32,247 nucleotides of DNA from an uncultured Faecalibacterium sp. (GTDB lineage: Bacteria; Bacillota; Clostridia; Oscillospirales; Ruminococcaceae): contig CAKSWU010000022.1 in NCBI GenBank assembly GCA_934513205.1, positions 1 through 32,247 on the forward strand. Direction: 5' to 3'. Positions 7,782 through 16,123 of the stretch are shown one piece after another (the stretch's first letter is position 1; every line of letters starts with the position of its first letter). Both the position numbers and the translations under genes were made by a program. The notes beneath the pieces are model-generated. The model was not told the DNA's origin. It was given only the letters and a program-made list of their open reading frames with translations, and ran no database searches.

Positions 7782-7808
7782 AAAATGCTGCATTGGGAGG
7801 GGAGTTTT

Positions 7809-9245
7809 ATGGTCCATCTGACCACGGCACTGGATGCCGCATCCGGCGTGCCGCTGTACGAACAGCTTTACGGGAGCCTTGCGCAGGAAATGCGCAGCGG
7901 GACGCTGGCGGCGGGCACCCGGATGCCCGGCAAGCGCCGTCTGGCGGCAGAACTGTCCGTCTCGGTGAACACGGTGGACGCCGCGTATCAGATGCTGGCG
8001 GCGGAGGGCTATCTGGAACCGCGGGAGCGCAGCGGCTTTTATGTACAGGAATACCGCGCCCTGCCCGACCGCCCTGCGCAGGCACCGGTGTGCGCTGTGC
8101 CCCCGGCGCCCCGCCCTCCGGTGCCGCCGGTGCGGTACGACCTGTCCACCCGGGGGGTGGACCCCGGGCTGTTCCCCTTCCGCACATGGGCGCGGCTGCA
8201 AAAGGAGCTGCTGTATTCCTCGCCGGAGCTGCTGACCCACGGCGACGCGCAGGGGGACGAAGCACTGCGGCAGGCACTGGCAGACTATCTTTCCGAGTAC
8301 CGGGGGGTGCAGTGCGGGGCGCATCAGGTGGTGGTGGGGGCCGGGCTGGAGTACCTGCTGGGTCTGCTGGCACCGCTGCTGCCCGGCATGGCGGCGGTGG
8401 AAACGCCGGGCTACCTGCGGGCAAAGCAGGTGCTGGAAAACAACGGTGTGGCCTGCTGCTGCCTGCCGGTGGACGAGGACGGACTGTCCCTGACGGCGCT
8501 GGACCGCTCGGGGGCGGCGGTGTGCTACGTCACCCCCAGCCACCAGTTCCCCACCGGCGTCACCATGCCGGTGGGACGCCGGTCCCAGCTGTTGCACTGG
8601 GCAGCCCGCAGGCCCGGGCAGCGCTACATCATCGAGGACGACTACGACTCGGAGTTCCGCTTTGATACCCGGCCTCTGCCCAGCCTGCAGGGCATGGCGG
8701 GGGCAGACGGCCCGGTGGTGTACCTGTCCACCTGCTCGCGCAGTCTGGCCCCCAGCATCCGCATTGCCTATATGGTGCTGCCGGAGCATCTGCTGCCGGC
8801 GTGGCGGCAGAAGTACCGCCTGTATTCCAGCACCGTGAGCCGGTTTGAGCAGCAGACGCTGGCACGGTTCATCACCGAGGGCTATTTCACCCGGCATCTG
8901 GCCCGGGAGCGGGTGGCGTACAAGGCCCGGCGGGACGCCCTGACCGCCGCCCTGACGGCGGCCTTTGGGCCGGAGGAGCTGACCCTTGCGGGTCTGCACA
9001 CCGGGCTGCATCTGCTGGCAAAGCTAAAAGACCCGCCCCCGGACGATGCCCTGCGCTGCGCTGCCCGGCAGCAGGGGATGCGGCTGAGCCTGCTGCGGGA
9101 CTATGACCTGACCGGTGCCGACCCTTCGGCGGCGGGCGTTCTGGTGATGGGCTACGGCTCACTGGCAGACGGGGCCTGCGCCTCGGTGGGTGAGACGTTG
9201 AAGAAGGTCTGCACCGCCGCGCGGGATGCCTCGGTCAGGGCGTGA
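7809..9245 (+). CDS. MocR/GabR-type regulator (GntR HTH plus aminotransferase-like domain), PLP lysine replaced by Arg
   Basis: The 478-residue protein starts with a GntR winged helix (PLYEQLYGSLAQEMRSG, then LSVSVNTVDAAYQMLAAEGY) and continues with a fold-type I aminotransferase-like domain (VTPSHQFPTG, then EDDYDSEFRFDTRPLPSLQG). I chose ATG 7809 because GGGAGGGGAG lies just before it; the in-frame ATG at 7785 has no such site. In the family motif (S/T)FSK(S/T)LxPxxR the lysine binds pyridoxal phosphate covalently. Here the stretch reads STCSRSLAPSIRIAYMVLP, so the lysine equivalent is Arg311. The rest of the PLP pocket looks intact, so this is probably a working regulator that senses its ligand without a Schiff base. 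It is divergent from the ECF S component. Its 3' end overlaps the convergent next gene by 94 bp. Confidence 0.9.
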   Translation: MVHLTTALDAASGVPLYEQLYGSLAQEMRSGTLAAGTRMPGKRRLAAELSVSVNTVDAAYQMLAAEGYLEPRERSGFYVQEYRALPDRPAQAPVCAVPPAPRPPVPPVRYDLSTRGVDPGLFPFRTWARLQKELLYSSPELLTHGDAQGDEALRQALADYLSEYRGVQCGAHQVVVGAGLEYLLGLLAPLLPGMAAVETPGYLRAKQVLENNGVACCCLPVDEDGLSLTALDRSGAAVCYVTPSHQFPTGVTMPVGRRSQLLHWAARRPGQRYIIEDDYDSEFRFDTRPLPSLQGMAGADGPVVYLSTCSRSLAPSIRIAYMVLPEHLLPAWRQKYRLYSSTVSRFEQQTLARFITEGYFTRHLARERVAYKARRDALTAALTAAFGPEELTLAGLHTGLHLLAKLKDPPPDDALRCAARQQGMRLSLLRDYDLTGADPSAAGVLVMGYGSLADGACASVGETLKKVCTAARDASVRA

Positions 9246-10063
9246 CCGGTCCCGGTCCACTCGCCCGGCAGGGTGCGGGTGTCCACGGCGGCGGCGTTCC
9301 GGGCCAGAAACTCCAGCGTGCGGTCCAGCGTGTCAAGGTCCAGCGCGGTCAGGTCCGTCAGCAGAGAGGAGCTGACCGCCCGCAGCGACGCAGGCAGGGT
9401 GGCGGGCAGCAGGTCCAGATTTTGCCGGAAAAAGGCGTCCCACACCGCGCCCCGGGCGGCGGCCGCGCGCTCCGGCGGCAGGGCAGGGTCGGCCTGCAGC
9501 TGGCACAGAAAACCGTGGGCGTCCCCGGCACTGGTGCCCTGCACTGTCCGGCTGCGTCCATAGCGGGCAAGCTGGGCTTCGGTCAGCGCCCCGGAAAAGC
9601 TCACCCGCACCGGTCCGTAGCGGGCGGCGATGCGCTCCAGCACGGCGGGGGACAGCGCAAGGTAATGGGTGTCCTCCGGCAGAGCCAGCGCCAGGGTCAG
9701 GGCTTCCCGGCAGCGGGCGGGCCCTGCGGCGGCATAGCAGTGGGCGAGGGGCACGGTGTCCCCGCCAAAGGGGACAAGGGTCTGCGCGGGGATGCCCAGC
9801 AGGTCCACGCAGTTCTGGCTGGCGTTCAGGTAGAGCAGCAGGAACCCGGGCTGCTGGTCCGGGATGCACAGCAGCACCGTGAGCCGGTCGTCGGCTTTGG
9901 GCAGCCGGATGGGGATGCCGCTCTCGCTGCGGGCGGCCTGCCGCAGCTGGGTGCGCAGCTGCCGACGGGACAGCAGGACGGTGCCGCCCACCAGCGGCAC
10001 CAGCACCAGCAGTGCCGCCAGAAGCGCCGCCCAAAAGGGAGCCCAGCCGTTGCGTTCGTGCAT
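9152..10063 (-). CDS. Membrane-anchored LytR-CpsA-Psr-like protein lacking the usual catalytic residues
   Basis: About 303 residues. A short cytoplasmic start is followed by one membrane helix (WAALLAALLVLVPLVGGTVLL, residues about 10-30) and an outside domain. RLTVLLCIPDQQPGFLLLYL, VDLLGIPAQTLVPF and PLAHCYAAAGPARCREAL track the order of the LCP domain. LCP enzymes transfer glycopolymers to peptidoglycan using Arg/Asp in an IPRDT-like motif; here the motif is IPAQT, so catalysis is unlikely. I recognise the fold only by pattern. The ATG at 10063 follows GGGTGGGAAG; a GTG at 10072 in frame is an alternative. It converges on mocR and overlaps its 3' end by 94 bp. Confidence 0.6.
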   Translation of the reverse strand: MHERNGWAPFWAALLAALLVLVPLVGGTVLLSRRQLRTQLRQAARSESGIPIRLPKADDRLTVLLCIPDQQPGFLLLYLNASQNCVDLLGIPAQTLVPFGGDTVPLAHCYAAAGPARCREALTLALALPEDTHYLALSPAVLERIAARYGPVRVSFSGALTEAQLARYGRSRTVQGTSAGDAHGFLCQLQADPALPPERAAAARGAVWDAFFRQNLDLLPATLPASLRAVSSSLLTDLTALDLDTLDRTLEFLARNAAAVDTRTLPGEWTGTGHALTEASRAAVQTFFNVSPTEAQAPSASEP

Positions 10064-10136
10064 TCTTCCCACCCTGCCTTTCGGGGAAAGTATGGGGCAG
10101 CCGGGCGGGAATTATGCGGCGCTGCCCCGCACCGGT

Positions 10137-10152
10137 GTGAAACAAATTTCAC
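10137..10152. promoter_or_regulatory. Operator-like palindrome between the LCP-like gene and the AGCS leader
   Basis: GTGAAACAAATTTCAC has perfect 6-bp arms around CAAA, about 50 bp upstream of the -35 of the AGCS promoter and 75 bp upstream of the minus-strand gene. It could bind a regulator of either gene. No protein can be assigned. Confidence 0.3.
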
Positions 10153-10199
10153 CCGTCCGGAATCAAAGATGAAACCCGGACATAAATTGAAAGGGAGGC

Positions 10200-10228
10200 T
10201 TGTGCGCGGGGATAAAATATGATATAGT
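10200..10228 (+). promoter_or_regulatory. Promoter of the glycine riboswitch/AGCS transcript
   Basis: TTGTGC (10200-10205), 17 bp, TATAGT (10223-10228). The start would be near 10235, just before the hairpin GCGCAC-AGCA-GTGCGC that opens the leader. Confidence 0.7.
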
Positions 10229-10274
10229 CTTTCTATCGCGCACAGCAGTGCGCAGCGGAAGAACGGAAAAAGAC

Positions 10275-10382
10275 GTGTGCGGGACCGTGCCGCACACTCT
10301 GGAGAAGCCCGCACAGGCGGGTGCCGAAGGTGTAAGGCCGCAGAGGAAAGGCGGCTGTATCTCTCAGGCAGAAGGACAGAGC
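10275..10382 (+). promoter_or_regulatory. Glycine riboswitch aptamer (with 5' flanking hairpin)
   Basis: The core 10297-10381 carries the conserved glycine aptamer blocks: CTCTGGAGA at the 5' side, GGGTGCCGAAGGTGTAA in the middle, and TCTCTCAGGCA with AGGACAGAGC at the 3' side. P1 is CTCTG (10297-10301) with CAGAG (10377-10381). A stable hairpin GTGTGCGG/CCGCACAC (10275-10297) abuts it on the 5' side, and GCCGGA-GGC-TCCGGC lies about 20 nt downstream. A second full aptamer is not seen, so this is a singlet type, and the flanking hairpin may play the stabilising part of the missing partner. It controls the AGCS gene through the terminator at 10445. Confidence 0.92.
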
Positions 10383-10444
10383 ATCGTCTTTTGCGCAGCG
10401 GGGCCGGAGGCTCCGGCGGCGGAAATGAGAGCAGCTGAAATTTT

Positions 10445-10482
10445 GCGGGCAGAGCCTTTGGAAGGTCCTGTCCGCTTTTTTT
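10445..10482 (+). terminator. Riboswitch expression-platform terminator
   Basis: GCGGGCAG (10445-10452) pairs with CTGTCCGC (10468-10475), with inner CCTT/AAGG, followed by seven T. Its 3' arm CTGTCC is also complementary to GGACAG at the 3' end of the aptamer, which gives a ready antiterminator. Glycine binding, by locking GGACAG's CAG into P1, would favour termination, so the predicted logic is OFF with glycine. Confidence 0.8.
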
Positions 10483-10504
10483 GTGTATAGGGGGAAAAGA
10501 GCGT

Positions 10505-12019
<1,515 letters not shown>

Positions 12020-12035
12020 GCCGGAACAGAAGATG

Positions 12036-12068
12036 AAAAAAGCCGCTGCACGGTGCAGCGGCTTTTTT
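12036..12068. terminator. Bidirectional terminator between AGCS and LysR genes
   Basis: AAAAAAGCCGCTGCA, a 3-nt loop CGG, and TGCAGCGGCTTTTTT form a perfect 15-bp hairpin with tracts on both sides. The AGCS gene ends 17 bp before it and the minus-strand LysR gene 5 bp after it. Confidence 0.92.
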
Positions 12069-12072
12069 GCGG

Positions 12073-12963
12073 TCACAGCGGCAGGTCCGGCCCGGATGCC
12101 AGACGGATGAAGGCGCTCATCTCCCGGGTGCAGCACTTGTCGCAATGGTAGAACATCTGACGGTACATGGTGAGCCGGAAGTCCGATACTTCCAGAATGC
12201 GCAGGGCGCCCCTTGCGGCGGACTCTGCCACGGCAAAGCGGGGCAGCAGCGAGATGCCGGAAGAGCGCTCCAGCATTTTAATGATAAAGGACGTGTCGCT
12301 GATCTCCAGCGCGGGGGTCAGCTCGATCTGCCGGGACGCCAGAAACTTGTCAAAGGTGTGGCGGTAGTTGGCGTTGCGCTCGGTCAGGAAGAAGGGCTTG
12401 TCCAGCAGCTCCTGCACCCGGTAGGGGCCGGGGTGCCCAAGGTCGATGTCCGGGGACGCCACGAACACCACCTCCTCCGGCACCTCGTTGCATTTGTGCC
12501 AGCTGTTGGAGTAGCGGGGCTCGTCCAGAATGCAGATCAGGTCCACGTCGCCGTGCTCCATCTTCTCGACCAGCTCCTCCGGGGAGCCGGTGGTGACGCG
12601 CAGGCTCACCCTGGGGTTCTCGCGCCGGAACTGCCGAATCAGCCCGGGCAGGCGGAAAAAGCACAGGGACTCCAGCGTGCCGATGTGCAGGCAGCCGGTC
12701 AGGTCGGTGTCCTCGATCATGGCCTGACAGGCGTTGTGGATGGTGTCCAGAATGGAGTGGGCGTATTCCAGAAACTGCCGTCCCTGCGCCGTCAGGATCA
12801 CCCGCTTGCCCATACGGTCGAACAGGCGGGCACCAAGCTCCTCTTCCAGTGCCTTGATCTGCACCGTCACGGCAGACTGGGAGTAGCCCAGACTTTCGGC
12901 AGCCTTGGAAAAGCTTTGCAGCTGGGCTGCGCGGATCAGGGTGGTCAGCTGACGGATCTCCAT
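12073..12963 (-). CDS. LysR-family regulator, probably of the serine operon
   Basis: A typical LysR protein of 296 residues. The N-terminal winged helix spans residues 1-60 (MEIRQLTTLIRAAQLQSFSK then GYSQSAVTVQIKALEEELGA), followed by the effector-binding domain starting near CLHIGTLESLCFF. I chose ATG 12963 because MEIRQL is the usual family start and AAAGAGG lies 9 bases upstream; ATG 12984 has no ribosome binding site. The gene is divergent from the symporter/serine dehydratase operon and a T-N11-A site lies between them. The ligand is probably serine or a product of its breakdown, which is inference. Confidence 0.92.
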   Translation of the reverse strand: MEIRQLTTLIRAAQLQSFSKAAESLGYSQSAVTVQIKALEEELGARLFDRMGKRVILTAQGRQFLEYAHSILDTIHNACQAMIEDTDLTGCLHIGTLESLCFFRLPGLIRQFRRENPRVSLRVTTGSPEELVEKMEHGDVDLICILDEPRYSNSWHKCNEVPEEVVFVASPDIDLGHPGPYRVQELLDKPFFLTERNANYRHTFDKFLASRQIELTPALEISDTSFIIKMLERSSGISLLPRFAVAESAARGALRILEVSDFRLTMYRQMFYHCDKCCTREMSAFIRLASGPDLPL

Positions 12964-13013
12964 AAAGAAAGACCTCTTTCCCATTAAAAAAATTCAATGA
13001 AAGAATTATTTTT

Positions 13014-13048
13014 ATGAATTTGAATCATTTGTATGTCTATGTTAAACT
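13014..13048 (+). promoter_or_regulatory. LysR box and promoter of the serine operon
   Basis: ATGAATTTGAATCAT (13014-13028) is an interrupted palindrome with the LysR T-N11-A pattern. It covers the -35 TTGAAT (13020-13025), which is 17 bp from the -10 TAAACT (13043-13048). Overlap with the -35 is consistent with LysR activation or with repression without ligand. The AT-rich intergene also has ATTCAA/TTGAAT at 12992-13025. Confidence 0.55.
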
Positions 13049-13060
13049 AAATGTGTCAAC

Positions 13061-13082
13061 ACGTCAAGATTTATTTTGACGT
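13061..13082. promoter_or_regulatory. Perfect inverted repeat in the serine operon leader
   Basis: ACGTCAA (13061-13067), 8-nt spacer GATTTATT, TTGACGT (13076-13082). It starts about 7 bases after the predicted transcription start. It could be a second operator, for a regulator other than LysR, or an RNA hairpin at the 5' end of the message. Confidence 0.5.
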
Positions 13083-13169
13083 TTCGGAAAATCGGCTGGG
13101 TGCCCGGCGGTGAAGAGAGCGCCGCAGGGCATGCACAAGGCCGAACAGCAAAAGGAGGAAAAAATCTCT

Positions 13170-14390
13170 ATGGAAAAGAAAAAAGCGAAGCTCGGATTGC
13201 TGCCGAAGCTGCTCATCGCCATTGTGCTGGGCATCATCATCGGCCAGTTCTTCCCGGTGTGGTTCTGCCGGGTCGTCGTTACGGCATCCAGTATCTTCAG
13301 CTCGTTCCTGAAATTCGTCATCCCTCTGATGATCGTGGCCTATGTCACCATGGGCATCGCCGATCTGAAGAGCGGCGCAGGCAAGCTGCTGCTCATCACG
13401 GTGGCACTGGCCTACGGCTCCACCCTGATCGCAGGCTCTGCATCCTATCTGGTGTCTGCAAACCTGTTCCCCAGCTTTATGAGCGAAGGCGCTCTGGAGC
13501 AGATCGCTGCAACGGCTGACAACTCTCTGGCCAGCTACATCTCCATCTCCATCCCCCCGATCCTGGACACCCTCTCTGCTGTGGTGCTGGCCTTCGTGCT
13601 GGGCCTGTGCCTGTCCACCCTGCGGGGCAAGACCATCGGCGATACCCTTTATAACGGCATGAAGGACTTCTCCGGCATCATCGATCAGGTGCTGCACTCG
13701 GTCATCATCCCGCTGCTGCCCCTGTACGTCTGCGGCACCTTCATCGACATGACCAAGTCCGGCAAGACCTTTGCCATTCTGGGCATCCTGTGGAAGGTGT
13801 TCCTGGTGGTCATCATCATGCATCTGGTCTGCATCTTCCTGCAGTTCTGCGTTGCAGGCGCTGTGAGCCACAAGAGCCCCTTCAAGATGATCCGCAACCA
13901 GATCCCCGGCTACACCACCGCTCTGGGCACCCAGTCCTCTGCAGCCACCATCCCGGTCAACCTGCAGTGCGCAGCGGCTGACGGCGTGAGCGAGCAGATC
14001 CGCAACTTCGTGGTGCCTCTGTGCGCCAACATCCACATGGCAGGCTCCATGATCACCATTACCGCCTGCGCAACTGCCGTCTGCCTGATGAACCAGCTGC
14101 CCATCAGCCTTGCTACCGTGGTGCCCTTCATTATGACTCTGGGCGTTGCCATGGTGGCTTCTCCCGGTGCTCCCGGCGGCTCCATTATGACCGCTCTGCC
14201 CTTCCTGTACATGATCTTCGGCGCGGAAGCCGGTGACCCCAATGGCCCCATCTGCGCCATCATGGTGGCTCTGTACATCACGCAGGACTCCTTCGGCACT
14301 GCCTGCAACGTCTCCGGCGACAACGCCATCGGCGTCATCGTGGAGACCATCTACCAGAAGTTCATCAGCAAGAGCGAAGCAAAGGCCTGA
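13170..14390 (+). CDS. DAACS-family dicarboxylate/amino acid:cation symporter, probably for serine
   Basis: A 406-residue membrane transporter of the glutamate-transporter-like (DAACS) family. It shows FVIPLMIVAYVTMGIADL in the early spans, the serine-rich re-entrant motif TTALGTQSSAATIPV, then NIHMAGSMITITA, ASPGAPGGS and near the end GTACNVSGDNAIGVIVE, where the ion and substrate sites of this fold lie. AGGAGG at 13153-13158 fixes ATG 13170; an in-frame ATG at 13110 has no site. It is first in an operon with both serine dehydratase subunits, so serine (or serine/threonine as in SstT) uptake is the likely job. Confidence 0.88.
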   Translation: MEKKKAKLGLLPKLLIAIVLGIIIGQFFPVWFCRVVVTASSIFSSFLKFVIPLMIVAYVTMGIADLKSGAGKLLLITVALAYGSTLIAGSASYLVSANLFPSFMSEGALEQIAATADNSLASYISISIPPILDTLSAVVLAFVLGLCLSTLRGKTIGDTLYNGMKDFSGIIDQVLHSVIIPLLPLYVCGTFIDMTKSGKTFAILGILWKVFLVVIIMHLVCIFLQFCVAGAVSHKSPFKMIRNQIPGYTTALGTQSSAATIPVNLQCAAADGVSEQIRNFVVPLCANIHMAGSMITITACATAVCLMNQLPISLATVVPFIMTLGVAMVASPGAPGGSIMTALPFLYMIFGAEAGDPNGPICAIMVALYITQDSFGTACNVSGDNAIGVIVETIYQKFISKSEAKA

Positions 14391-14435
14391 TACGGTTTTC
14401 CGTCCAGACCTTCTGACTGACAGGAGTGAGATCCC

Positions 14436-15104
14436 ATGGCATTTATCAGTGTATTCGATGTTCTTGGCCCCAACATGATCGGACCGTCCAGCTCTCATAC
14501 TGCCGGTGCGGAGATCATTGCCTATCTGGCGCAGAAGATGATCACCCCGCCCCTGAAGCGGGCGGACTTCACCCTCTACGGCTCCTTTGCCAAGACCTAT
14601 CACGGCCACGGCACCGACCGTGCGCTGCTGGGCGGCATCATGGGCTTTTCCGCCGATGACACCCGCATCCGGGACTCCTTTGCCATTGCCACCGACCGCG
14701 GCCTTGGCTACAGCTTCACCCCCAATGAGACCGAGACCGACATCCACCCCAACACCGTGGATATCCGCATGGAGAACGCTGCCGGTCAGGTTATGACCGT
14801 GCGCGGCGAGTCTCTGGGCGGCGGCAAGGTGCGCATCGTGCGCATCAACGGCGTGGAGGTGGACTTTACCGGCGAGTACAACGCCCTTATCGTGGTGCAG
14901 CGGGACAAGCCCGGCGTGGTGGCGCATATCTCCAAGATCCTCAGCGACCGCGGCGTGAACATTGCGTTCATGCGTCTGTTCCGCGAAGGAAAGGGCCACA
15001 CGGCCTATACCATCGTGGAGTCGGACCAGCGCCTGCCCGAGGGTGTGGCGCAGCTGCTGCTGGAGAACCCGAACATCAATGACGTGATGATCGTGCAGCC
15101 GTAA
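14436..15104 (+). CDS. sdaAB: L-serine dehydratase, iron-sulfur-dependent, beta subunit
   Basis: This is the 222-residue beta subunit of the two-subunit L-serine ammonia-lyase that converts L-serine to pyruvate and ammonia. The N-terminal signature FDVLGPNMIGPSSSHTAGA is near perfect for the family, and the C-terminal 75 residues are an ACT regulatory domain (NALIVVQRDKPGVVAHISKI). The length matches the Bacillus enzyme. It lies 45 bp after the symporter, with AGGAG before the ATG, and 13 bp before the alpha subunit. Confidence 0.96.
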   Translation: MAFISVFDVLGPNMIGPSSSHTAGAEIIAYLAQKMITPPLKRADFTLYGSFAKTYHGHGTDRALLGGIMGFSADDTRIRDSFAIATDRGLGYSFTPNETETDIHPNTVDIRMENAAGQVMTVRGESLGGGKVRIVRINGVEVDFTGEYNALIVVQRDKPGVVAHISKILSDRGVNIAFMRLFREGKGHTAYTIVESDQRLPEGVAQLLLENPNINDVMIVQP

Positions 15105-15117
15105 GGAGGGACATCGG

Positions 15118-15993
15118 ATGAACATGGATTTCAAATCCGCAGAGGAGCTGCTGGAGCTGTGTGAGCAAAACCAGCTGCCCATTTCCGAAGTAATGCGCCA
15201 GCGGGAATGCATTCTGGGCGAAGTGCCCCGGGACGCTGCCGACCACCGCATGAACAAAGCATGGGAGATCATGCGCACCTCGGCCACCCAGCCGCTGAAA
15301 AAGCCCATCAAGTCCATGGGCGGGCTCATTGGCGGCGAGGCCAAAAAGCTGGAAGCACATTACAGCCGCAAAAAGAGCATCTGCGGCGACGTGCTGGACA
15401 AGGCCATGACCTACGCCATGGCAGTGCTGGAAGTGAACGCCTCCATGGGCCTGATCGTGGCAGCACCCACCGCAGGCTCTGCGGGCGTGGTGCCGGGCAT
15501 GATGCTGGCGCTGCAGGAGTGCTACCGCATCTCCGACCAGCGCATCGTGGATGCTCTGTACAACGCCGGTGCCGTGGGCTACCTTGCCATGCGCAACGCC
15601 ACGGTGGCGGGCGCTGTGGGCGGCTGTCAGGCCGAGGTGGGCGTTGCGTCCGCCATGGCAGCTTCGGCAGCCGTGGAGCTGATGGGCGGCACCCCCCAGC
15701 AGTGTCTGGATGCCGCTTCCACCGTGCTGATGAACATGCTGGGTCTTGTGTGTGACCCGGTGGGCGGTCTGGTGGAATACCCCTGCCAGAACCGCAACGC
15801 TGCCGGCGTAGCCAACGCCCTTGTGGCAGCCGAGATGGCCCTGAGCGGCATCCGCCAGCTGATCCCCTTTGACCAGATGCTGGAGACGATGTACACTGTG
15901 GGCCGCCACCTGCCTGCCGAACTGCGTGAGACCGCCCTTGGCGGCTGTGCCGCTACCCCAGCCGCCTGCGCCGCCTGCGGACGCTGCGGCTGA
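15118..15993 (+). CDS. sdaAA: L-serine dehydratase, iron-sulfur-dependent, alpha subunit
   Basis: The 291-residue catalytic subunit. GSAGVVPGMMLALQE is the family core. Three cysteines with the C-x41-C-x10-C spacing known for the oxygen-sensitive [4Fe-4S] cluster are present: Cys170, Cys212 and Cys223. The ribosome binding site is TAAGGAGG before ATG 15118. Unusual is the C-terminal end: after the normal RETALGG-like stretch the protein closes with CAATPAACAACGRCG, adding four cysteines (277, 284, 287, 290). With sdaAB it degrades imported serine to pyruvate, feeding fermentation. Confidence 0.96.
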   Translation: MNMDFKSAEELLELCEQNQLPISEVMRQRECILGEVPRDAADHRMNKAWEIMRTSATQPLKKPIKSMGGLIGGEAKKLEAHYSRKKSICGDVLDKAMTYAMAVLEVNASMGLIVAAPTAGSAGVVPGMMLALQECYRISDQRIVDALYNAGAVGYLAMRNATVAGAVGGCQAEVGVASAMAASAAVELMGGTPQQCLDAASTVLMNMLGLVCDPVGGLVEYPCQNRNAAGVANALVAAEMALSGIRQLIPFDQMLETMYTVGRHLPAELRETALGGCAATPAACAACGRCG

Positions 15994-16015
15994 GACAGAT
16001 CCCAAACCGCATGAG

Positions 16016-16052
16016 AATGCCTGCCGATGAAACGATTCGGCAGGCATTTTTT
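16016..16052 (+). terminator. Terminator of the serine operon
   Basis: AATGCCTGCCGA (16016-16027) pairs with TCGGCAGGCATT (16037-16048), with a 9-nt loop and a T-run to 16052. It separates the serine operon from the LysR-phosphatase gene. Confidence 0.9.
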
Positions 16053-16064
16053 GCTGGCAACGGC

Positions 16065-16093
16065 TTTACATTCCGGGCGAAAGGCGGTATTCT
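16065..16093 (+). promoter_or_regulatory. Promoter of the LysR-phosphatase fusion gene
   Basis: TTTACA (16065-16070), exactly 17 bp, TATTCT (16088-16093). The start near 16100 leaves a short leader with TCAGGAGGG before ATG 16124. The gene therefore has its own promoter and is not part of the serine operon. Confidence 0.75.
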
Positions 16094-16123
16094 GTATATG
16101 ATGTTATTCTCAGGAGGGAACCC

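Noticed and set aside
13071..15344. 757-residue minus-strand frame opposite the serine operon
   Set aside because: Shadow of three well-recognised genes; no ribosome binding site or domain.
16028..16040. Fourth LacI-type operator (TGAAACGATTCGG)
   Set aside because: It lies in the loop and 3' arm of the serine operon terminator, far from the promoter, and half of it is explained by the hairpin.
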